5,331 nucleotides of DNA, taken from NCBI GenBank assembly GCA_050485745.1, contig JBJHBY010000231.1:1-5331 (forward strand), in the 5' to 3' direction. Every line of letters begins with the position of its first letter. Position 1 is the first letter of the stretch. A program made the position numbers and the translations under genes. This DNA comes from JBJHBY01 sp050485745 (GTDB lineage Bacteria > Pseudomonadota > Gammaproteobacteria > Pseudomonadales > CAMLJR01). Shown here one piece after another: positions 1 through 5,331 of the stretch. The notes beneath the pieces are model-generated. The model was not told where the DNA came from and did not search any database. It was given only the letters and a program-made list of their open reading frames with translations.

Positions 1-1071
1 GTACTGGCCGGCGGGAATCTGGCCTCGTTCCACACCGTCAATCACAGCCTGCACCAGTGCATCGAAAAAGGCCTGTCCCTGCCCGGTGGGCCGGTCCACC
101 TGGTAGCTGCGAAGCTGATCCGAGCACCAGGCATGGAAGTTGCGCACGGACACCTGGGCGTCCAGGCCTTTTTCACGAATCATCGCATCCAGCCGCGCCG
201 CCAGGGTGACGTTGTAGCACAACACCAGGATGGGCTGCTTCAACACTCGGGCGAGGTGCAGGCAGCGATAGCCGAGGATCATGGTCTTGCCGGAACCGGC
301 AACGCCATGAATCACCCGGTGCCCCTCGCCCAGGCTGCGCGCCAGCTGCTCCTGTTGCAGATCCATGATGCGCAGCAGGTCGGGAATACTCGCGGCGGGT
401 GCTGTCTCGCTGGCGTCGTCATCGAACAGGCTCTGCTGCTCGCCAATCCGGATTTCCGGAAACAGATGCCAGCGGATGCGATCAATCTGCGGCAGGCTGA
501 GCACGCCGCCAAAACTCCAGGGAAACATCCCCCACAGGCGTTGCTGAAAGGCCTCGGCGTCGACGTCTTCCGTCATCTCGTCGCGGCAGATCACCCGCTG
601 CGCTGGCAACACTTCGCCCAGATCCGTGCTCTCGAATTGACGCCGGGTGATGTTCGACAGCACCACGCCATAGCTCCAGGGGAAACGCAGCTTGCCGCCA
701 TGGCCCTGGTGCTCCGTCTGAATCAGCGCCGGATCCCGCTCCAGCAGGTTAACGATGGCATGAGCGTAAATGCGCGCCTGCTCAAAGGGGTTGAACGCCT
801 GCTTCGCACCGCGGCTGGTGAGCAATGTCACCCGCAGTTTGTCGATGCTCTGGATGGTATCCAGGCGCCAGTCCTTCACCTCCAGAATCAGCAGGCCACG
901 GCGTGGATGGAAAACGATGAAATCGGGATGAAAACCGCTGTTGCCGATGGGGACGTCGTACCAGAGGAGATAGTCATCCTCCAGCTTCGCTTCCAGGCGC
1001 TCCGCCAGACGGCGCTCACCGCTGGTCATGCGCCGACGGCAACTGTTGAGGGTGGGGATGAGGGTAGCCAT
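1..1071 (-). CDS. NERD nuclease domain + superfamily 1 (UvrD/Rep-like) helicase, N-terminal part, cut by the window edge
   Basis: Translating the minus strand from the ATG at 1071 gives 357 residues with no stop before the window ends. Residues about 15-110 look like a NERD (nuclease-related) domain. GER (18-20) is followed by HPDFIV with D50, and by LLILEVKDW with E64 and K66, the D...ExK pattern of PD-(D/E)xK-type nucleases. A linker of about 120 residues follows. A helicase core then opens with a Gln-rich Q-motif (DLQQEQLA, 237-244), Walker A GVAGSGKT (256-263) and a motif Ia region LVLCYNVTLAARL (282-294). Helicase motifs II-VI would lie beyond the edge. Proteins of this layout are predicted DNA-processing ATPases; their cellular role is poorly defined. 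The frame stays open upstream to a TGA at 1146-1144, so TTG starts at 1083 or 1107 are possible. I chose the ATG because the upstream residues look non-conserved. No clear Shine-Dalgarno is visible. The gap to the hepT remnant is about 154 bases, so it may have its own promoter. Domain calls are firm; function is inferred. Confidence 0.9.
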   Translation of the reverse strand, partial: MATLIPTLNSCRRRMTSGERRLAERLEAKLEDDYLLWYDVPIGNSGFHPDFIVFHPRRGLLILEVKDWRLDTIQSIDKLRVTLLTSRGAKQAFNPFEQARIYAHAIVNLLERDPALIQTEHQGHGGKLRFPWSYGVVLSNITRRQFESTDLGEVLPAQRVICRDEMTEDVDAEAFQQRLWGMFPWSFGGVLSLPQIDRIRWHLFPEIRIGEQQSLFDDDASETAPAASIPDLLRIMDLQQEQLARSLGEGHRVIHGVAGSGKTMILGYRCLHLARVLKQPILVLCYNVTLAARLDAMIREKGLDAQVSVRNFHAWCSDQLRSYQVDRPTGQGQAFFDALVQAVIDGVERGQIPAGQY

Positions 1072-1210
1072 GCGACGTCGCAATCCGATTGCCTGCGGGG
1101 AGCTCAAGCCCTCATCAAGGGCCTGGCGGGTACCCAGGCGGCGTCAGTGTCGCGGGGTACGCATTACTATCAGTTCTAGTCCAGGACGCCCTTTCCCGCA
1201 AGCGAAGATG

Positions 1211-1227
1211 GAGCGGCAGCCCCGCTC
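1211..1227 (-). terminator. Short GC-rich stem-loop at the end of the hepT remnant, weak terminator candidate
   Basis: A perfect 6-bp stem (GAGCGG / CCGCTC) with a 5-base loop overlaps the stop codon of the hepT remnant. On the minus strand it is followed by CATCTTC rather than a run of T, so it would be a poor intrinsic terminator. It may only mark the end of the old toxin-antitoxin transcript. Confidence 0.25.
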
Positions 1228-1469
1228 AAAGCGTGGTCGCGACGGCCCTGGCGAACAGCCGGAAGTCATCCAGATGACGAGTGGCGATGGCATGCACAAT
1301 GGCCATGTCCAGGGTGCTGTAGTTGTGCACGGCTCAGGTTGAGAACGACAACGTCCTGGGCATCCAGGTCCTCCGCAAACCGCGTCATGTCAGCCGGCAC
1401 CTTGTCCTGGATGCGGCTGATGCAACGCTGCAGGGAGTCCAGCTTGCGTTCGATGACTAGCCGGTCCAT
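1226..1469 (-). pseudogene. hepT: HepT-like (DUF86) toxin remnant, internally deleted and frameshifted
   Basis: The N-terminal part (ATG at 1469) reads MDRLVIERKLDSLQRC and continues to DVVVLNLSR at 1329. This matches the start of HepT/DUF86 toxins, RNases that are partnered with MNT nucleotidyltransferases. After that, the reading frame continues into nonsense (QLQHPGHGHCACHRHSSSG) up to a stop near 1266. In a different frame, beginning at 1330, the genuine family C-terminus appears: VHNYSTLDMAIVHAIATRHL, then DDFRLFARAVATTL and a TGA at 1228-1226. So the LNL(x)RAV segment is joined directly to the (RNxA)VHxY segment. Compared with the usual 130-145 residues, about 55-65 central residues are missing. 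The loss includes the Arg of the family's RX4HXY active motif, and the join is out of frame. The start overlaps the mntA stop by 13 bases, the usual coupled arrangement. Toxin activity is almost certainly lost. A 67-residue N-terminal fragment could still be translated. Confidence 0.85.
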
Positions 1470-1846
1470 GCGCGACGACGCTCCTGCAGTATGCGCCGCT
1501 GATAGGGGACAAAATCTTCCGTGTCGAAGATGTGCCGGACCATCAGCTGGGCGTGGTCCTCGACAGAGCCCTTGAGGCGGATGCCATCGCGGAGGATCTC
1601 CCCGAGCAGGGGTTCCCCCGCAAGGCGCAGGTCGACGAGGTCAATCGCGCGCCCGGTCGCAAGGGCCAGCGCATCGACCAGGGCTATGCGTGCCGACGGG
1701 TCGAGCAGCCCCCGGCTCTGTACGGCAATATCCAGGTCGCTTTCGGGCCGGGCCTCTCCACGCGCCAGCGACCCATACACATACGCCAGGCTCACATGGG
1801 CCTGGGCGTCGAGCACATCCTTGATGGCGGATAGTTCCGGGGTCAT
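1457..1846 (-). CDS. mntA: MntA-like nucleotidyltransferase antitoxin (MNT domain)
   Basis: This 129-residue protein has the minimal nucleotidyltransferase signature in full. YGSLARGEARPESDLDI contains GS (25-26), exactly ten residues, then DLD (D37, D39). The third metal-ligand Asp is likely D69 or D72 in RAIDLVDLR. In characterised MntA-HepT systems this enzyme transfers AMP to a tyrosine in the HepT RX4HXY motif and so neutralises the RNase toxin. I place the start at the ATG at 1846, not at an in-frame ATG at 1915. The extra 23 residues look unlike the family, 129 residues is close to the usual MntA size, and a TATACT -10-like box lies between the two candidates. The gene's end overlaps the hepT start by 13 bases (ATG inside the last codons, TAG at 1459-1457), which implies translational coupling. 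The enzyme looks catalytically intact, although its toxin partner is broken. No strong Shine-Dalgarno is visible. Confidence 0.88.
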   Translation of the reverse strand: MTPELSAIKDVLDAQAHVSLAYVYGSLARGEARPESDLDIAVQSRGLLDPSARIALVDALALATGRAIDLVDLRLAGEPLLGEILRDGIRLKGSVEDHAQLMVRHIFDTEDFVPYQRRILQERRRAWTG

Positions 1847-1877
1847 GGGGTGGCACTGCCGGTTGCTGTTGTTTTCC

Positions 1878-1883
1878 AGTATA
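1878..1883 (-). promoter_or_regulatory. Candidate -10 element for mntA-hepT
   Basis: The minus strand reads TATACT (5 of 6 to the sigma-70 -10 consensus) 31 bases before the mntA ATG. It lies in the short AT-richer stretch of this GC-rich spacer. There is no convincing -35 at 16-18 bases spacing and no extended TGn. It supports the 1846 start for mntA, but only as a partial promoter. Confidence 0.35.
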
Positions 1884-1901
1884 CCCGTGGATGCCAACAG
1901 A

Positions 1902-1933
1902 TGCCCGGGCGCCACCCGGGCAGCAGGGCTGCC
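1902..1933 (-). terminator. Overlapping, mutually exclusive hairpins between the hydrolase gene and mntA
   Basis: A perfect 8-bp stem (TGCCCGGG at 1902-1909 with CCCGGGCA at 1915-1922, 5-base loop) lies about 25 bases past the hydrolase stop. A second 5-bp stem (GGCAG at 1919-1923 with CTGCC at 1929-1933, 5-base loop) shares bases 1919-1922 with it, so only one can form at a time. The strong stem is followed on the minus strand by TCTGTTGG, not a U run. It is plausible as a 3'-end hairpin of the hydrolase mRNA, less so as a classic intrinsic terminator. Confidence 0.4.
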
Positions 1934-1947
1934 GGATCAGGCAGGGC

Positions 1948-2808
1948 TCAGGGCCCTGTGCCAGGCAGGCCATCGAGGAAGTCGACCACGGCGCGGGTGA
2001 AGATGTCGTTGCGGTCGCCGGCGACCATGTGGCGGGCGTTTTCCACGTCGACGTACTGCGCGCCGGGGACAAGTTCGAGGAACTCCCGGGCCAGTTCCTC
2101 GGTGACGAGATCACTCATGCGTCCGCGCACCAGCAGCATGGGGGCGCGGATGTTGCGGGTGGCCTGCAGCAGTCTGTCGGGGTTACCGACGGCATCGCCG
2201 CGGGCGCGCACGAAGTTCGGGTCCCAGTGCCAGTAGTAGCGCCCATCCTCACCCTCGCGCAGATTCTTGCGCAGGCCCTCGAGGTTGCGCTGGCGCGGGC
2301 GGCCGGTGTAATCGGCGATGATGTCTGCCGCCTCCTGCAGGCTGGCGAAGCCCTCCGCCACGTGCTCGCGCATGAAGCCGATGATGTTGCGGGCACCGGC
2401 CGGGTTCATGCGCGGCGTGATGTCGACCAGCACCACGGCGGTGAACACCGCCGGGTCGAGCTCGCCCTGGGCGAGCATGGCGGAGAGGCCGCCAAGGGAG
2501 GCGCCCACCAGTACCGGTGGACGCGGCAGCTGCCGGGCGATGGCGCGCTGGTCGGCGGCGAAGCGCTCGATGGGATAGGCACCATTGGGGGACCAGCCGC
2601 TGTCGCCATGGCCGCGATGATCGTAGGCGATGGCGTACCAGCCGCGCTGCGCCACCTCAGTGGCGCTGTTGCCCCAGGAGTGGCGGGTCTGGCCGCCACC
2701 GTGGGCGAACAGCACGGGGGGATGGGCTGGGTCGCCCCAGGCGTCGGCGACGATGGCAACGCCGTCGTCCATGGTAAAGCTGAGGCGGGAGTACTGCGGG
2801 TCGGGCAT
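1948..2808 (-). CDS. Alpha/beta hydrolase, probably soluble
   Basis: The protein is 286 residues from the ATG at 2808 (residue numbers from there). It has the full alpha/beta-hydrolase plan. The oxyanion region is HGGGQTRHSW (from about 36), followed by the strand-turn YDHRGHGDSG (62-71). The nucleophile elbow VGASLGG has Ser104, the acid is Asp233 in RGRMSDLV, and the catalytic His260 is in NARHMVAG. A helical lid fills about 132-220 and includes a YYWHWDP segment seen in several esterase/epoxide-hydrolase-like members. The nucleophile is Ser, so it is not a classical epoxide hydrolase or haloalkane dehalogenase, which use Asp. The substrate cannot be told from sequence. No signal peptide is seen, so it is probably cytoplasmic. 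An in-frame ATG at 2841 would add 11 residues (MGACDPNRPHL). I reject it because that ATG lies inside a -10-like box, and because a 9-bp hairpin occupies 2814-2838. It lies downstream of the PEP-CTERM gene on the same strand but has its own promoter-like leader. Confidence 0.9.
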   Translation of the reverse strand: MPDPQYSRLSFTMDDGVAIVADAWGDPAHPPVLFAHGGGQTRHSWGNSATEVAQRGWYAIAYDHRGHGDSGWSPNGAYPIERFAADQRAIARQLPRPPVLVGASLGGLSAMLAQGELDPAVFTAVVLVDITPRMNPAGARNIIGFMREHVAEGFASLQEAADIIADYTGRPRQRNLEGLRKNLREGEDGRYYWHWDPNFVRARGDAVGNPDRLLQATRNIRAPMLLVRGRMSDLVTEELAREFLELVPGAQYVDVENARHMVAGDRNDIFTRAVVDFLDGLPGTGP

Positions 2809-2813
2809 GAGAT

Positions 2814-2838
2814 GGGGCCTGTTCGGATCACAGGCCCC
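2814..2838 (-). promoter_or_regulatory. Perfect 9-bp hairpin in the leader of the hydrolase gene
   Basis: GGGGCCTGT (2814-2822) is the exact reverse complement of ACAGGCCCC (2830-2838), with a 7-base loop. On the minus strand the structure ends only 5 bases before the ATG at 2808 and starts just after a TGCGATAAT element. It sits where a ribosome-binding site should be. It may be a translational block, an operator palindrome near the transcription start, or a transcript-end hairpin for the upstream gene. No T run follows in either direction. Confidence 0.5.
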
Positions 2839-2840
2839 CA

Positions 2841-2871
2841 TTATCGCAGGGCTGGGCGCTTATCGCAGGGC
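2841..2871 (-). repeat. Two 12-base direct repeats; the downstream copy forms an extended -10 promoter element
   Basis: TTATCGCAGGGC occurs at 2841-2852 and again at 2860-2871, start to start 19 bases. Read on the minus strand each is GCCCTGCGATAA. In the copy nearer the hydrolase gene, the flanking base makes TGCGATAAT, an extended -10 (TGn plus GATAAT, 5 of 6). A -35 at 17 bases is poor (CTGCGA). The predicted transcript start near 2833 would put the ATG at 2841 outside the mRNA and leave the one at 2808. The duplication may be an operator or a chance short duplication. Confidence 0.4.
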
Positions 2872-2934
2872 GGGCGATGATCAAACGGAACGACGATCAG
2901 GCAGGGCGGGAGCCCGCCACAAGCAAACGCCGGG

Positions 2935-3594
2935 TCAGCTGTCGCGGTCGCTGTCGCTGCCGCCCCTGCGGCGCAGGGTGGCCACGGCCACCAGGCCCAC
3001 CAGCAGCAGGGCCAGGGTGCCCGGTTCCGAGACCTTCGCCATCGAGGGCGAAGACTGGATCTGCCAGACGAGATCTTCGGCCGCGTCCAGGCCACGCCCC
3101 AGCCCGAAGCCGCCACCGGAGGCACCGCCACCGGCAGCGCCACCCTGGCCAAGCCCTCCCGGGGCGCCGGCATGGCCCGGCGGCATACCGCGACCATCAT
3201 TGAAGGCCGCGCCCGTGTCGAGCCCACCGCGGGCGCTGCGGCTGAACACGTCTTCCAGGTCGTCACCGGCCGCCTGGGGCTGCAATTCACCCTGGGAGAA
3301 GGTGGTTTGCGATCCCGCCCCGCCGGAGCCCGGTGCGGCAGAGCCCGGCGCTGCCGCCCGACCCGATGCCAGCATCTGCTGCGGACCAGCGGCCCCGGGC
3401 GCTGCCGGGGAGTCGCCCTGCCCTGCGCGGCTCTGACCGGCCGTACCCACAGCGGAGACCGCTCCGGAGCCCTGCTGGCTGGCGTTCAGGAGCAAGGGAA
3501 AGGAAACGGACAGCACGCCGGCAAACACGGCCAGGGCCGCCCCGGTCAGCCATCGCACCCTGCGCTTTGATGTTGCTGGAGCCTGGTTCTGCAT
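2935..3594 (-). CDS. Small Gly/Ala/Pro-rich secreted protein with PEP-CTERM-like sorting tail
   Basis: This protein has 219 residues. The N-terminus has a basic stretch (KRRVR, 10-14) and a hydrophobic segment (about 15-36), ending LLLNAS. It is a Sec signal peptide or signal anchor. Residues 40-170 are low complexity, rich in Gly, Ala, Ser, Pro and Gln, with a glycine-rich run near 144-168. No catalytic domain is recognised. The tail is VSEPGTLALLLVGLVAVATLRRR (188-210, split here as VSEPGTLALLL plus VGLVAVATLRRR) and then a short acidic end. This is the order of a PEP-CTERM signal: short motif, one transmembrane helix, Arg cluster. Exosortase recognises such tails and cleaves near the motif, delivering the protein to the envelope or extracellular matrix. 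The first Pro of the usual Pro-Glu-Pro is Ser here. The start is bounded by an in-frame TAA at 3627-3625. A composition-based hypothetical protein call would also be fair for the body. A long, AT-rich, repeat-laden upstream region suggests dedicated regulation. Confidence 0.85.
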   Translation of the reverse strand: MQNQAPATSKRRVRWLTGAALAVFAGVLSVSFPLLLNASQQGSGAVSAVGTAGQSRAGQGDSPAAPGAAGPQQMLASGRAAAPGSAAPGSGGAGSQTTFSQGELQPQAAGDDLEDVFSRSARGGLDTGAAFNDGRGMPPGHAGAPGGLGQGGAAGGGASGGGFGLGRGLDAAEDLVWQIQSSPSMAKVSEPGTLALLLVGLVAVATLRRRGGSDSDRDS

Positions 3595-3608
3595 GACGAG
3601 CGTTACGC

Positions 3609-3630
3609 CTGTAAAGATGAGTCCTTACAG
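3609..3630. promoter_or_regulatory. Inverted repeat CTGTAA-N10-TTACAG upstream of the PEP-CTERM gene
   Basis: Six-base arms (3609-3614 and 3625-3630) are exact reverse complements around a 10-base centre. The repeat lies 15 bases before the ATG and would span the transcription start predicted from the sigma-54 element. It could be an operator or a 5'-leader hairpin. An AAGGA inside it is too far (about 27 bases) from the ATG to serve as ribosome-binding site. Confidence 0.35.
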
Positions 3631-3633
3631 CAA

Positions 3634-3649
3634 CGCACAAACCACGCCA
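3634..3649 (-). promoter_or_regulatory. Candidate sigma-54 (-24/-12) promoter for the PEP-CTERM gene
   Basis: The minus strand reads TGGCGTGGTTTGTGCG. Against the consensus TGGCACG-N4-TTGCW it matches TGGC, the following purine G, and TGC. The invariant GG and GC doublets stand at exactly the right spacing. Mismatches are AC to GT in the -24 half, the first T of the -12 half, and the final W. A start would fall near 3623, about 29 bases before the ATG. PEP-CTERM genes are known to be RpoN-dependent through the PrsK/PrsR system in floc-forming bacteria such as Zoogloea, which makes the call plausible. No competing sigma-70 promoter stands out. Confidence 0.45.
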
Positions 3650-3683
3650 GCCTGAAGAGTGATTTAAAATCAAAGGGATACGC

Positions 3684-3728
3684 AAAATACGACAGATTTA
3701 CGACGCCCCGAAGCCGGAAAATCCGACA
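3684..3728. repeat. Two near-identical 11-base direct repeats, possible activator sites
   Basis: AAAATACGACA (3684-3694) and AAAATCCGACA (3718-3728) differ at one base and begin 34 bases apart, about three helical turns. On the minus strand they read TGTCG(T/G)ATTTT. They lie about 60-105 bases upstream of the start predicted from the sigma-54 element, a usual place for enhancer-binding activators. A shorter TACGAC repeat (3688 and 3699, 11 bases apart) overlaps the first copy. Confidence 0.4.
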
Positions 3729-3742
3729 AAATAGCGTCATTT

Positions 3743-3759
3743 GTGACACGTTTGGTCAC
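3743..3759. promoter_or_regulatory. Inverted repeat GTGAC-N7-GTCAC
   Basis: Exact 5-base arms (3743-3747 and 3755-3759) with a 7-base centre. The centre of the repeat is about 128 bases upstream of the start predicted from the sigma-54 element. It resembles a dimer-binding site. It is not a good CRP site, because the half-sites are too far apart. Confidence 0.3.
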
Positions 3760-3801
3760 CCCGCCCCGCCCGCTTCTCCACGCATTCCGGGGCCGGGCGC
3801 T

Positions 3802-5331
<1,530 letters not shown>

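Noticed and set aside
133..1179. Plus-strand open frame of 348 residues
   Set aside because: It is antisense to the NERD-helicase, whose minus-strand translation has recognisable domains. The plus-strand translation has no family-like motifs.
1173..1201. Possible sigma-70 promoter (TTGCGG, 17 bases, TAGAAC) ahead of the NERD-helicase
   Set aside because: The spacing is ideal but only 3 of 6 and 4 of 6 positions match, which is too weak to call.
1844..1915. N-terminal extension of MntA from the ATG at 1915
   Set aside because: The extra 23 residues are unlike the family, would run through a strong hairpin region, and lie upstream of the -10-like box.
2809..2841. Upstream ATG at 2841 for the hydrolase
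   Set aside because: It is embedded in the GATAAT promoter-like element and its codons run through the 9-bp inverted repeat. The fold begins after residue 12 of that version.
1891..2880. Plus-strand open frame of 329 residues
   Set aside because: It is the shadow of the alpha/beta hydrolase on the minus strand. His/Gly/Ala-rich composition is typical of antisense frames in GC-rich DNA.
2630..3436. Plus-strand open frame of 268 residues
   Set aside because: It crosses from the hydrolase antisense into the PEP-CTERM antisense and shows only Pro/Arg/Ser-rich sequence mirroring Gly/Ala codons.
3668..3680. IHF-like site between the direct repeats and the sigma-54 candidate
   Set aside because: It fits WATCAANNNNTTR with one mismatch, but in AT-rich sequence this degenerate motif is expected often by chance.
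3742..3760. CRP-like site (TGTGA...TCAC)
   Set aside because: The half-sites are 9 bases apart rather than 6, and the last base does not match.
3762..3801. Intrinsic terminator after prfC
   Set aside because: The GC-rich arms pair only imperfectly with a bulge, and no T run follows on the minus strand.

Overview
The window comes from a GC-rich bacterium. A PEP-CTERM/exosortase-type surface protein sits next to a proteobacterial peptide chain release factor 3, which suggests a gammaproteobacterium or a close relative. That placement is inferred from gene content; no rRNA or other taxonomic marker is present. Every gene I can support lies on the minus strand, so the window reads from right to left. 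Both ends cut through a gene. The long plus-strand reading frames are antisense shadows, favoured by the high GC content.

Layout in transcription order. (1) Positions 5331-3802: prfC, release factor 3, nearly complete but missing roughly its first 18 residues at the right edge. (2) Positions 3801-3595: an AT-richer intergenic stretch of about 207 bases, dense in short repeats. It includes a candidate sigma-54 (-24/-12) promoter pointing at the next gene. (3) Positions 3594-2935: a small Gly/Ala/Pro-rich secreted protein with a C-terminal PEP-CTERM-like sorting tail. (4) Positions 2934-2809: a leader with a 12-base direct repeat, an extended -10 element and a perfect 9-bp hairpin just upstream of the next start. 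(5) Positions 2808-1948: an alpha/beta hydrolase with a complete catalytic triad. (6) Positions 1846-1226: an mntA-hepT toxin-antitoxin pair. The antitoxin nucleotidyltransferase MntA is intact, but hepT carries an internal deletion with a frameshift. (7) Positions 1071-1: the N-terminal two-thirds or so of a protein that joins a NERD nuclease domain to a superfamily 1 (UvrD/Rep-like) helicase, running off the left edge.

The genes do not form one pathway. The right part is housekeeping (translation termination) followed by an envelope or secreted protein that probably has its own regulated promoter. The left part has an accessory flavour, with a decayed toxin-antitoxin locus beside a NERD-helicase. 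I did not find a clearly new multi-gene system. The best leads are the sharply defined deletion scar in hepT, which leaves an orphan antitoxin, and the structured upstream region of the PEP-CTERM gene.
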